Below, in pieces: positions 17,210-26,125 of a DNA stretch of 64,000 bases. The position numbers and the translations under genes are program-made. How positions within the stretch are numbered: position 1 is the first letter of the stretch; every line of letters starts with the position of its first letter. The stretch is from Gammaproteobacteria bacterium (GTDB taxonomy: Bacteria; Pseudomonadota; Gammaproteobacteria; JAJPIJ01): positions 27,128 to 91,127 of the forward strand of contig JAJVIQ010000014.1 of the NCBI GenBank assembly GCA_022071965.1, written 5' to 3'. The notes under the pieces are model-generated. The model had not been told where the DNA came from and did no database searches. It worked only from the letters and a program-made list of their open reading frames with translations.

Positions 17210-19059
17210 CTGCCCCTGCGGAATCGGGGACTGCTCGCGCGCCCGCCTCCACTGCCAGCAGGTTTAGCCGAGCGGTCATTGTCACCGAGGACGTGACGCT
17301 CGCGGGACTGCTCGCTGTCATGGTCTTGCTCCCGATCGCCGAGATCTTCCTTCGGGCCACGTTGGATACCGGCATTAGGGGCGTCATACAGATTGTCCAC
17401 CATCTCACCCTTGTGGCAGCGATGCTCGGGGCGGCGGTTGCTGCACGCGAGGGACGCCTACTCACGTTTGTGACGCCCGGATCGCTCCACAAACATGTGC
17501 GACGGCGCGTCACGCTCCTGGCTTCGACCGTCTCCGTCGCAGTGATTTCCGCACTGCTCCTTTCGGCCATGGAATTCGCGCGGGCCGAACTGGCCATGCC
17601 AACTCAACTCGCATTCGGCCTGATGTCGTGGCTGACAATTGCAGCGCTCCCTCTCGGCTATGCCCTAATTCTGCTGCGCACGGTCATACGTTCGACTGCA
17701 ATGCCGACCGAGCGGTTGCTGACGACGCTGGGTGGTATAGCCCTGGCCGCAATATGGAGATATGCCCCGGTCGATCCACAGGCATGGTTGATTCCCGGAC
17801 TGATACTCATAGGTCTCGCGACTATCGCCGGTCTCCCGATCTTCATAGTACTCGGCGGGGTGACGCTGCTCCTGCTCGCCTCGAGCGGGATTCCACTCGC
17901 GTCAATGGCTATTGATCATCTTGGCCTCGTCAGCAATGCACTACTGCCAGCGATCCCGATGTTCACTCTGGCCGGCTATCTTCTTGCCGAGAGTCGCGCG
18001 CCCACGCGTCTGATCGACGTATTCAATGCCCTGTTCGGACGCTACCGCGTCGGAGCAGCATTAGTTACGATCCTGACCTGCTCTCTCTTCACCTGTGTTA
18101 CCGGCGCCTCCGGCGTGACGGTCGTGGCGCTCGGTGCGCTGCTGCTGCCCCTACTGCGGTCAAGTGGCTACGACGAGCGGAGTGCTGTGGCTCTGGTTAC
18201 CGGGGGTGGGCTGCCCGGGACCATCTTGCTGCCAGCACTGCCGCTCATGCTGTACGCGATTGTTGCCAATGTCGGGATCCGCGAAATGTTCCTCGGCGGT
18301 ATATTGCCTGCATTGCTCATGCTCGTAGCACTAATCGGATGGGGGGCTAGGCGACCGCCAAGGCCCGACGAGCCTTACCCTCCCGGTATCGATTGGCACA
18401 GGGTCTTGCAGGCGCTCTGGACAGCAAAATGGGACATTGCGGTGCCCGCCGTGGCGGTCGCAATGCTGTTCGGCGGTTTGGCCACTCCTGTCGAGGCTGC
18501 AGCAGTCACCGCCTTTTGCGCGTTCCTGGTTAGTACCGTCCTGCACCACGACCTTTCACTCCGCCATGACCTGTTACGGGTAATGTCTCACTGTGGGCTG
18601 CTGGTCGGCGGGATCCTCATCATCCTCGGCACATCGCTGGGGCTAGGCAATCTGCTTGTGGATACCCAAGTGCCAGTCCGCGCCGTGGAGTTGGTCACCG
18701 CTGTTGTCGACAGCCGTTGGGCATTCCTGCTCCTCCTGAATGTCTTCCTGCTGCTGGCGGGATGCGTCATGGACATGTACTCCGCCATCATTGTCATGGC
18801 GCCTCTCGTCGTACCGATCGGTCTCGCTTACGGAGTGCATCCGGTGCATCTCGGGGTCATCTTTCTGGCCAATCTGGAGCTCGGCTACTTGACTCCGCCG
18901 GTTGGGATCAACCTGTTTTATGCCTCGGCTCGCTTCAACAGACCGCTGCTTGAGGTATGTCGCGCAGTACTGCCACTGATAGCTGTTCTCGGTGCATGCG
19001 TGCTGTTTGTCACTTATGTGCCACTTCTGAGCACCGCGCTGCTGCCATTACTTCGCTAG
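17206..19059 (+). CDS. Fused TRAP transporter permease (DctQ-DctM)
   Basis: 617 residues with roughly 15 or more hydrophobic segments. Residues 1 to about 170 behave as the small DctQ subunit (four segments, with FLRATLDTG early). The rest is the large DctM subunit, with hallmarks such as LLPAIPMFTLAGYLLAES, GASGVTVVALGALLLP, LVTGGGLPGTILLP and LGYLTPPVGINLF. Such QM fusions are known for many TRAP systems. The ATG at 17206 overlaps the binding-protein stop by four bases (ATGA), showing translational coupling. With TatT and DctP it makes a complete TRAP importer driven by an ion gradient across the inner membrane. Confidence 0.92.
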   Translation: MTAPAESGTARAPASTASRFSRAVIVTEDVTLAGLLAVMVLLPIAEIFLRATLDTGIRGVIQIVHHLTLVAAMLGAAVAAREGRLLTFVTPGSLHKHVRRRVTLLASTVSVAVISALLLSAMEFARAELAMPTQLAFGLMSWLTIAALPLGYALILLRTVIRSTAMPTERLLTTLGGIALAAIWRYAPVDPQAWLIPGLILIGLATIAGLPIFIVLGGVTLLLLASSGIPLASMAIDHLGLVSNALLPAIPMFTLAGYLLAESRAPTRLIDVFNALFGRYRVGAALVTILTCSLFTCVTGASGVTVVALGALLLPLLRSSGYDERSAVALVTGGGLPGTILLPALPLMLYAIVANVGIREMFLGGILPALLMLVALIGWGARRPPRPDEPYPPGIDWHRVLQALWTAKWDIAVPAVAVAMLFGGLATPVEAAAVTAFCAFLVSTVLHHDLSLRHDLLRVMSHCGLLVGGILIILGTSLGLGNLLVDTQVPVRAVELVTAVVDSRWAFLLLLNVFLLLAGCVMDMYSAIIVMAPLVVPIGLAYGVHPVHLGVIFLANLELGYLTPPVGINLFYASARFNRPLLEVCRAVLPLIAVLGACVLFVTYVPLLSTALLPLLR

Positions 19060-19477
19060 TCGGACAAGCTTCATTATGCGAAGTCGTACGCCCCCCAGAA
19101 TAGTGACCCTGGCAGAAGCCGTCCTGGTGGCCGACCGCGCAGCGGCGCCCAGGCATGCCATTCAGCTTGCGGAAAACCGTTTGCGCCGGCACTCGGGCGT
19201 CGTAGCCGTCGAAGGGCACGTTTCGCACGGCGTGCGTGCGTCCAGCCCACCGCTTCCTCCGGGCCAGCCAATGCTGGTGCGCCAGCATCGATTAAATCCG
19301 CCGCGGAAACGGTCGCGACTGCCGGGGTCATGGATGTCTTATGACTGACCACAAGGATCGCTCTAGCCCCTATAGGGGCCGTTGCCGCCACCTTCGCCGC
19401 ATACTCCCGGAGAAAGGTGTGGCCGGCCGGCACGGATGCCGCTGATGTGCCGATCAATACAAACTCAGCGACGGCAG
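19060..19477. other. Intergenic region without supported gene
   Basis: 418 bases after the TRAP operon. Open frames exist on both strands but show no ribosome sites, domain motifs or sensible composition. No convincing terminator with a T-run is seen. Confidence 0.5.
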
Positions 19478-19930
19478 ATGCGTGCGTTCCATCGGCACGT
19501 CCTGACTGCTCTTCTTTGCACAACGATTGGAATGGCGCCTGGCTGCGCCATTCCTAGTGGTAACGTGCTGTCCGGTCGAAGGCCGCCGCCAGAGCAAATC
19601 GCAATGATCCGACCGCATGTCACCACCAACCATGAGGTACTGTCAGCGCTTGGCGTGCCAAGCATGACGTCCGTTCAACACGCGGTCTTTGCATACCGGT
19701 GGAATGAAAGCGCCACGAATTACCTCATTGGAGCTTTCGCCGTGTTCGGTCTCATTTGCTGCGGCGCGATCGATACCAGGCTGGATCCCACGACCGAGAT
19801 CCAATACATGCTTCTCATCCAGTTTGATGATCGCGACACGGTGGCGCGCATTGAGCGCGTCACGCTCATGAAATGGCAGAACTCCGCCCGTCGCATCAAA
19901 GAATGGGCAGATCGACCAGCTGACAGGTGA
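19478..19930 (+). CDS. Predicted lipoprotein of unknown function
   Basis: 150 residues from the ATG at 19478. A short basic start and hydrophobic core lead to the lipobox APGC (Cys near residue 23). The motif RPHVTTNHEVLSALGVPSMTS resembles the early part of small SmpA/BamE-like lipoproteins, in which a helix pair ends in a G-x-P turn, but the match is short. A hydrophobic stretch with two adjacent cysteines (FGLICCGAID) and ARIERVTLM follow. Function is unknown; an outer-membrane location is likely. The frame is open upstream to 19382, but that part has no signal-like sequence. Confidence 0.6.
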   Translation: MRAFHRHVLTALLCTTIGMAPGCAIPSGNVLSGRRPPPEQIAMIRPHVTTNHEVLSALGVPSMTSVQHAVFAYRWNESATNYLIGAFAVFGLICCGAIDTRLDPTTEIQYMLLIQFDDRDTVARIERVTLMKWQNSARRIKEWADRPADR

Positions 19931-20551
19931 TGCTGGTTTACCGGATATGCAATCCCGAAGTGGGTCGTAGCGAGGCGATTTTTTTGGCCACGCTACCGAT
20001 CCTGGCATTCCGCAGGCACTCGCGCGACCACTGACTATCCTGAGGTCAGGTTCATTCCCACTCGTCGCCGAGAACGCCAACCGTATCGCTTGCCGCGGCC
20101 ATCCTGCCGGCGCAGGACATTTGCTCGCCGGCCGAACCGCCAATCAGAAGGTACCCTGCACGCCGCCCGCTCGTGACTTGCCGGTGCCGCCCCTGAAATC
20201 CCGCTGCGATGAATCCGATCCTGCGGTCGATTGCACGAGACCGCGTACCGATCATTCCGCGAAGGTGATCGGCGCCCCGATCCGTATGCATGCTGTAAGA
20301 CGAGTGTAGGTTTCCCGCCTACTCGGGCAGATCAATGCTTGTAACTACCGGAGCGTGCGCTTCACAGCGTTATGCCACGGCGCCCACATGCTCTGGTGCG
20401 ATACCACCGTGTGCGCATGAGACCGACGTACCGGACAGCAGATGTGGGCGTTGGGTTGGGCGACGTACCGCTCGACTCACAGAGCGAGAGCTCTACATCT
20501 CATGCTGACCATATTCATCACTGACACTGTACAGAGTACAAGGAGGCCGAA
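19931..20551. other. Intergenic region without supported gene
   Basis: 621 bases. A minus-strand frame at 20052-20291 is open but unrecognisable. I see a weak stem (19967-19972 with 19991-19996) around a T-tract and nothing else of note. The composition resembles the lower-GC segment around it, and a decayed gene cannot be excluded. Confidence 0.5.
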
Positions 20552-21271
20552 ATGCTACGCATGATTTCCGTTACCGCTACTGCCCTGTTTGCCTTCTTCT
20601 TCGCCCTCCTGGCGCGTGCCGAGCAACCATGGACCTTTGCAAACAACACCCGCTATCTGGCCGTGGGTGACAGTCTTTCGGCGGGCGTCGGAGCAATTCC
20701 GGCAACCCGGGGCTTCCCCTACCTCCTTTACGAACAGGGGGTTTACGATTCGATGTCCAACACACGGTTCGCGAACGCGGCGATCCCCGGCGCGACGAGC
20801 CAGCAGGTTCTCAGCTACCAGGTTCCCCTGGCGACACAAACGCCATTTCGGCCCCAGGTCATTACCATGACTGTGGGCGGCAACGACCTTCTTACAATCC
20901 TGAACGGAGCCAGTTTCCAGGGGGCCCTGCAGACGTTTCAGGTCAACCTGAACCTGATCTTGGCTCAACTTTGCACCCAACTGCCGGGAACGCGTATCTA
21001 CGTCGGCAACCTCTACAGCATTCAGAACTTCCCGGTGCCCACGGACCAAGTCGTGAATGCCTTCAACCAGGTCTTGGCGGGCGTTGTCGGATCCGTCAAT
21101 GCAATCCAGATGTGCGCCGGCAGAATTCGCGTTGCGGACATCCATGCCGCCTTTTCTGGATCGCAAGTGGGGCTTCTGCTCATCAACAGAAACGGGGCGG
21201 GACAGTTTGAAGTACACCCGAGCAATGCCGGGCATCGGGCCATTGCTCAGGCGTTTGTCGCAGCTCAATAA
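20552..21271 (+). CDS. Secreted SGNH/GDSL-family esterase
   Basis: 239 residues with a signal peptide (FAFFFALLARA, cleavage after residue 23). Block I is VGDSLSAG with the nucleophile Ser41, block III is VGGNDLL (Asn near 111), and block V is HPSNAGH with His222 as catalytic base and the Asp partner (in this family) normally three residues before the His. The Gly of block II is likely in the ANAAIPGATS stretch. The length fits a single-domain SGNH hydrolase acting on esters of lipids or polysaccharides in the periplasm or outside. AAGGAGG precedes the ATG. It stands alone with a hairpin after the stop. Confidence 0.88.
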   Translation: MLRMISVTATALFAFFFALLARAEQPWTFANNTRYLAVGDSLSAGVGAIPATRGFPYLLYEQGVYDSMSNTRFANAAIPGATSQQVLSYQVPLATQTPFRPQVITMTVGGNDLLTILNGASFQGALQTFQVNLNLILAQLCTQLPGTRIYVGNLYSIQNFPVPTDQVVNAFNQVLAGVVGSVNAIQMCAGRIRVADIHAAFSGSQVGLLLINRNGAGQFEVHPSNAGHRAIAQAFVAAQ

Positions 21272-21298
21272 CGAATTGGCGGCTTCAGCAGCAAGAAC

Positions 21299-21324
21299 GG
21301 CGGGCCGAGACTGTTCAGCCCGCC
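21299..21324 (+). terminator. Hairpin after the GDSL esterase gene
   Basis: GGCGGGC (21299) and GCCCGCC (21318) form a 7-base stem with a 12-base loop, 27 bases after the stop. There is no T-run. Confidence 0.4.
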
Positions 21325-21371
21325 TATTGCGGACAATCACTGCTCGGTTGTCCTGGACTACGCGGGCCCGT

Positions 21372-21995
21372 CTAGGGCGCCTGATCGGCGGGCGAACCGA
21401 CGAACGCGTATCTTGCCGCGCTGCCGTCCGTCTTCAGCAGCAGGACCTCGTAGGGCATGAAGGTGTCGCCGACCTCCATGCCCGGGCTGCCGGCCGGCAT
21501 GCCGGGCACGGCGAGGCCGATGGCGCCTTCGGGCTTCTCGGCCAGGAACCGGTGGATGAATTTCGCCGGCACGTGCCCTTCGAACACGTAGCCCTCCTTC
21601 GTCACCGCGGTGTGGCAGGAGCGGTAGGCGGGCAGCACGCCCAGCCTGTCCTTCGTGGTGTCGAGATCGGCAGGATGCAGGACCGACGTGCGGAAGCCCT
21701 GCGCGTGCACATGGTCGATCCACTTCTCGCAGCACCGGCAGGTGGGACTCTTGTAGACATCCATGATCGCCGCGCTGGCGGCCGCCGTGGAGGCCGCGCC
21801 CGGCGCTTGCGACTGCGCCGGCAGCCGCTCGTCCGGCTGCGTCGCGGCGTCGGCGGGTGCCTCCACCCCGGCCTGTATGTCCGGCAGTGCATCCGCCGTC
21901 GAGGCGGGCGCGGCGGGCTGCTTGCCACACGCGGAAGCACTGGCGAGCAACAGCGTGGCGAGGAGCACGCGGGTACGAATGAACATGTTTGTCAT
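21372..21995 (-). CDS. DUF411 lipoprotein, probable metal-binding
   Basis: 207 residues. The lipoprotein signal (LLATLLLASASACG, Cys near 23) is followed by an Ala/Pro-rich linker to about residue 75. Then comes a DUF411 domain with YKSPTCRCCEKWIDH (a C-x-CC metal motif), RSCHTAV, GYVFEGHVPA and AVPGMPAGSPGME, all family hallmarks. DUF411 proteins accompany copper-handling genes and are thought to bind copper, but no copper operon lies beside this gene. GGAGAAGG precedes the ATG at 21995. It sits at the boundary where the sequence becomes markedly more GC-rich. Confidence 0.88.
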   Translation of the reverse strand: MTNMFIRTRVLLATLLLASASACGKQPAAPASTADALPDIQAGVEAPADAATQPDERLPAQSQAPGAASTAAASAAIMDVYKSPTCRCCEKWIDHVHAQGFRTSVLHPADLDTTKDRLGVLPAYRSCHTAVTKEGYVFEGHVPAKFIHRFLAEKPEGAIGLAVPGMPAGSPGMEVGDTFMPYEVLLLKTDGSAARYAFVGSPADQAP

Positions 21996-22259
21996 GACCT
22001 TCTCCGATGGCGGGCGCTGCGACCGCGGACACGCAACCTTAGCAGATATCCCCGCGGCAGGGGCCGCGCAAGGGATGAGAGGAGGAGGTCCGCCGGGAGT
22101 TCCGCGCCTTGCGTCCGACGGCGGCCATCAGTGCCTCGATAGCAGCGGCCCTCGTCGGGAACATCTGGCCGCAGGATCTATACTCTTCATTTATCCGCGT
22201 GGTATGCGCGCCGCCCGCGTCCACCCTGAAGCCGCGGGCCGGCTGGAGGGAATGCCGCC

Positions 22260-24158
22260 ATGGCCGATGAAGAAGTCCTGCCGCCGCCGCTGGAGATCCC
22301 CTGGAAGCTCGCCTCGACCACGCAGCCGCTCTCGGCGGGCGAGCCCGACGAGACCGCGATCGCCCTCTTCACCTTCGAGCCCGATGACGAGGAGATCACC
22401 GGCCGCTTCCCCGACCAGCGGCTGGTGTACCTGAAGTTCACGACCTCGATCTCCCCGGCCGCGTTTCCCGCGAACATCCCGCCGGTGGCCGGCGCCGCGC
22501 TGGGCGAGGGTGTGCCGTGCTTCTTCGTACAGCTGGATCTGAAGGTGCGCAACCCCTCCGGCGCCGTCGGCACGATCCGTCCTTACTTCCACGCCGCCGC
22601 GCCGCTGCATCGGCGGATGATCCAGACCGGCGTGGTCGGCAGCGAGATCTACGAGGGCGAGGCCGACGGGCAGTTCATGGGCAAGAGCGGCAGCCAGATG
22701 TACGAGACCTCGAGCAGCCGCTCGCGCACCACCTCCCTCGGCGCCAGCGCCGGCATCGGCATCGGCCCGGTGTCGATCGGCGGGTCCGCGCGGCGCACCT
22801 CCACCGACGTGAGCGCCGAGCGCGCGGTCTCCCAGGTCGTGGACACCACCTCGCGCGAAGCCTCGCAGGAGCGGCGCGAGCTGGTCAGCCACCACACCCG
22901 TATCGAGAACGTGCTGACGCTGCTCAACGCGAAGTACGTCGGCACGCCGCACCTGCGCTACTCGCTCTCCCCGCAGCCGCTGCAGCTGCTCTCGCTCGAC
23001 CCGGCGGATCCGAATCTCTGGTACACCCAGCTCCTGGCGCGGCGCTCCTCCGGCATCGAGGGCGTGCAGGAGTTCACCGCCGTGGTGCTGGTGCCGCGCG
23101 ACGAGAACTTCTGCGTCAACGCGCGGCTGCGGCGCGTGTGCGTGCTCGACAACCCGCCCGGCCCCTTCACGCTGGACGACCCGTTCAACTTCAACACCGA
23201 CCTCGTGCGCGCCCTCGTGTACCTGGATCGCGTCTATCCGCCGGGCACGCCGCTGGAGGAGTTCGACGTGGACCTCATCGGCGCGCTTCCCACCCCGGAC
23301 GATTTCACGCGGCCGGTGCTCGAGCAATGGGTGATCGCCGGCAGCGGACTCATGCTCGTCGATGTCGTCTCGCCGACACCGCTGCCGTTCGCAGGCTCCG
23401 TGAAGCGGGCCACGATCAACTACAAGCATCTGCTCGAGATCTGGCTCGAGACCCTGCGCGACGAATACGATCGCGAGGTGCAGCGCTCGCCGCTGGAGCG
23501 CGGCGTGCTGCTCGGCGAGGAGCGCGTGCTCGACACCTGTTTCACCTTCGCGGCCGCCGGCGGACCGGCGGTGAGCGGCAGCTCGGCCTCGGTCACTCCG
23601 CTGTTTCCCATCGACATCGATCCGGGCGAGTTCGACCTGGGCGGCGTCACGGCGACGGCAAGCTCGGCGCGCGCGGCGGCGCGCGAGCGTGCCTGGGAGA
23701 GCGTGACGAGGTGGAACCTGCTCGAGAACCGCCTCGCCACGCTGCTCGCCAACCGCCGAACGCTGGGGAAGCGACCGCTCGGCCTGGACGACCCGCGCAT
23801 CGTCGACGCTTTTATCGAGGCCTGGGCGGGGCTGCGCGCCGGCGATCCGCGCAACCTGGATTTCGCCGCGGCGACGAAGGCGCTGCACCTGGGCGAGGCG
23901 CACCGCCGCGCGCTGAAGGCCGCCGGCGCGAGCGATCTGCGCGGCATCGCCAGGGCCATCAAGCACGCCCCGGACATCGATCGCTACAACGAGCGGCTGC
24001 GGCAGCGCCGTGCCCTGCACAAGGGCGAGCGCGCCAAGGCCGCGGCCGCCGCCGACCCGGTCAAGCTCGCGCTCTCGGTCCGCGAGGCCGCGGAGATGCG
24101 AAAGGCGATCGGTGCCGGCCTCGCCGGCGAGATGGCCAAAGGATCCTCCCGGAAATAG
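22260..24158 (+). CDS. Unrecognised 632-aa protein coupled to a PhoD-like phosphatase
   Basis: 632 residues, no signal peptide and no membrane segment. Visible parts: an N-terminal region with strand-like runs (ETAIALFTFE, QRLVYLKFTT, FFVQLDLKVRN); a Ser/Gly-rich stretch at about 155-185 (SSSRSRTTSLGASAGIGIG); a middle with LNAKYVGTPHLRYSLSPQPL and FTAVVLVPRDENFCVN; and a basic, alanine-rich helical C-terminus (about 480-632). I recognise no family. GGAGGG precedes the ATG. Only two bases separate its stop from the phosphatase start, so the two are surely co-translated. A structural or scaffold role is possible but unproven. Confidence 0.75.
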   Translation: MADEEVLPPPLEIPWKLASTTQPLSAGEPDETAIALFTFEPDDEEITGRFPDQRLVYLKFTTSISPAAFPANIPPVAGAALGEGVPCFFVQLDLKVRNPSGAVGTIRPYFHAAAPLHRRMIQTGVVGSEIYEGEADGQFMGKSGSQMYETSSSRSRTTSLGASAGIGIGPVSIGGSARRTSTDVSAERAVSQVVDTTSREASQERRELVSHHTRIENVLTLLNAKYVGTPHLRYSLSPQPLQLLSLDPADPNLWYTQLLARRSSGIEGVQEFTAVVLVPRDENFCVNARLRRVCVLDNPPGPFTLDDPFNFNTDLVRALVYLDRVYPPGTPLEEFDVDLIGALPTPDDFTRPVLEQWVIAGSGLMLVDVVSPTPLPFAGSVKRATINYKHLLEIWLETLRDEYDREVQRSPLERGVLLGEERVLDTCFTFAAAGGPAVSGSSASVTPLFPIDIDPGEFDLGGVTATASSARAAARERAWESVTRWNLLENRLATLLANRRTLGKRPLGLDDPRIVDAFIEAWAGLRAGDPRNLDFAAATKALHLGEAHRRALKAAGASDLRGIARAIKHAPDIDRYNERLRQRRALHKGERAKAAAAADPVKLALSVREAAEMRKAIGAGLAGEMAKGSSRK

Positions 24159-24160
24159 CC

Positions 24161-25789
24161 ATGCGCCGGCAGCGGGTCATCAGCCGGCTGCAGCTCGGTC
24201 CCATCGTCGGCCACACCGACGAGGCGAGCGCGCGGATCTGGATCCGCGTATTCGACGACCCGATCAACTACAAGCTGCGGATCCAGGGCGCGGGTCTGTT
24301 CGACTTCGCGAGCACGGAGACTCAGCCCGAGTTCCGCACCGCCATCGCCACGGCCACGGGCCTGCGCCCGGACTGGCGCTATCGCTACAGCGTCCTGCGC
24401 CGGGGGCGAGTCGTCGCCCGCTCGCGCGGGACCTTCCGCACCATGCCGGCGCCGGGTTCCATGGCCAACCTGCTCTTCTGCGTCATCTCCTGCAGCGCGA
24501 CACACTACGACGGCCTGTGGGAGATGTTCAGCACATTCGTCGAGAAGGCGAAGCCGCACTTCGTGCTCATGGTGGGCGATCAGGTGTACATCGACGAGGA
24601 CGAGCCCAACGTCTTCGCGGATCACTTCGAGTCCGGGCCCGTGGCGCGGCGCAAGGCGCTCGTCGACGCCTACCAGGCCAACTGGTCGCGCGAGCCGGTG
24701 CGAAAGGTGATGGCGAGCGTGCCCGTCTACATGATGTGGGATGACCACGAGATCCGCGACGGCTGGGGCTCGCTCGCCTCCGACAGCCCGACGATGGCGG
24801 CGAAGTATCCGCGCGGCACGGAGATCTTCCGGAAGTGCAACGCCTACTTCGAGGACTGCCGCGACGTCTACTGGCACTTCCAGGCCTGCCGCAATCCGAT
24901 GGCGCTGCCGGGTCAGACATTGCCCAACTACATCGAGACGGCACCGCTGCCCGGACAACGGCGCGCCATGCCCTACGTCTTCCAGTGCGGGCGGCTGGTT
25001 GTGCTGGTGCTGGACAGCCGCGGCGAGCGCGACGTGTTTCGCAAGGACTTCCCCATCCTCGGCGCCGAGCAGTGGGGTTTCATCAATCAGGTGTTCGACA
25101 CGCTGCCGGCGGATGTGGAGGCGCTGGCGGTGGTGACGCCCACGCCGATCGCATCGATGGACCCCGACGGCCAGGTGCAGAGGCTGCTCGGGGACCGCAC
25201 CGACGACATCGTCGCCTTCCGCCGTGGCGATCTGGACGGCGTGCTGCGCCCGCATACTTCCGGCGATGAAAAGGACATCCCGCTCGCCGTGGCGAACGTG
25301 CACCTCTCGCGTCTATTCGGGACGCCGCTCAACCTCGGCAACTACAAGGTCTCGAACATCGACGAGGCCCGCGACCAGTGGTCGCACAAGTACGCCCGCG
25401 CCGAGCAGGCCGCCCTGTTGCGCTGGGCCGGGAAGGCGCGGGTCGCCAGCACGAGCGCCGGCCCGGCGCGCAGACTCCTCTTTCTCTCCGGCGACATCCA
25501 CGTCGGCTGCATCTTCGACATCGAGGCCTCGGACCCGGACTTCACCGCCGCCTCCCTCACCTCCTCCGGCATCAGCGTGCTGCAGGACGAGGTGCTGGTG
25601 GGCGTGTACGCAGACGAGAGCTTCACGGTCGCGCCGGGCATCCGCTCCACCCTGCGGGAGGTGGTGAAGGAGTTCAATTTCGGCGTGGTGCAGATCCTGC
25701 CGACCGGCGCGGGCGCGGAGATCACGCCCCTGCTCGCGCACGAGGGCAGCTCCACGGTGTGGGGGCTGGACGTAAAGGACCTGCTCTAG
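24161..25789 (+). CDS. PhoD-like metallophosphatase / alkaline phosphatase D family
   Basis: 542 residues. An N-terminal fibronectin-like domain (LQLGPIVGHTDEASARIWIR, RPDWRYRYSVL) precedes the metallophosphatase core: CVISCSATH, MVGDQVYIDED (metal ligands Asp), MWDDHEIRDGWG and LSGDIHVGCIF. These match PhoD-type enzymes that cleave phosphomono- or diesters with Fe/Ca. There is no Tat or Sec signal, unlike secreted PhoD, so this member should work in the cytoplasm or with its partner. It starts two bases after the 632-aa gene. The substrate is unknown. Confidence 0.85.
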   Translation: MRRQRVISRLQLGPIVGHTDEASARIWIRVFDDPINYKLRIQGAGLFDFASTETQPEFRTAIATATGLRPDWRYRYSVLRRGRVVARSRGTFRTMPAPGSMANLLFCVISCSATHYDGLWEMFSTFVEKAKPHFVLMVGDQVYIDEDEPNVFADHFESGPVARRKALVDAYQANWSREPVRKVMASVPVYMMWDDHEIRDGWGSLASDSPTMAAKYPRGTEIFRKCNAYFEDCRDVYWHFQACRNPMALPGQTLPNYIETAPLPGQRRAMPYVFQCGRLVVLVLDSRGERDVFRKDFPILGAEQWGFINQVFDTLPADVEALAVVTPTPIASMDPDGQVQRLLGDRTDDIVAFRRGDLDGVLRPHTSGDEKDIPLAVANVHLSRLFGTPLNLGNYKVSNIDEARDQWSHKYARAEQAALLRWAGKARVASTSAGPARRLLFLSGDIHVGCIFDIEASDPDFTAASLTSSGISVLQDEVLVGVYADESFTVAPGIRSTLREVVKEFNFGVVQILPTGAGAEITPLLAHEGSSTVWGLDVKDLL

Positions 25790-26125
25790 AGCGGCCGGGG
25801 GCAGTGGCCAGCCGCCCGTCAGCGGCGAAATGCCTGCCCGGGGGAGCCCTTCCCGGCCGTCGATTGGTGTCGGCCGGCGCCGGCATTCAAGGCCGGGGCC
25901 GCCGCGCCGCTAAACGTCATACCGCCCGGCCCCTTTCGCCCTGACTCTCCTCGCCTGCTCGCAGGGATGCGAACGGGCCGGGCGGACCGGTTCTGCGACT
26001 TCGTTCACCGCTCCAGCGAGCGCGTCTTGGCCAGGAACCGGCATTCGCGGAGTCTTTCGATATCGCAGATGCCGCATCGCGCCGCTGAATGCGGTGCCAG
26101 TGGCACGTTGGACCAGGATCCGCAT
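25790..26125. other. GC-rich intergenic region
   Basis: 336 bases with several short GC palindromes but no T-run terminator and no gene I can support. The downstream frame is open back to 25967 but without a ribosome site there. Confidence 0.5.

Noticed and set aside
19074..19523. Minus-strand frame after the TRAP operon
   Set aside because: 149 residues of mixed low complexity, no family motif, no ribosome site, overlapping the lipoprotein start.
20052..20291. Minus-strand frame before the esterase
   Set aside because: No recognisable motif or ribosome site; I considered a universal-stress-protein remnant but saw no supporting residues.
22517..24160. Upstream extension of the PhoD-like frame through the 632-aa gene
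   Set aside because: The extension is an Arg/Ala-rich shadow frame; the 632-aa frame has a ribosome site and sensible composition, and the phosphatase family starts near 24161.
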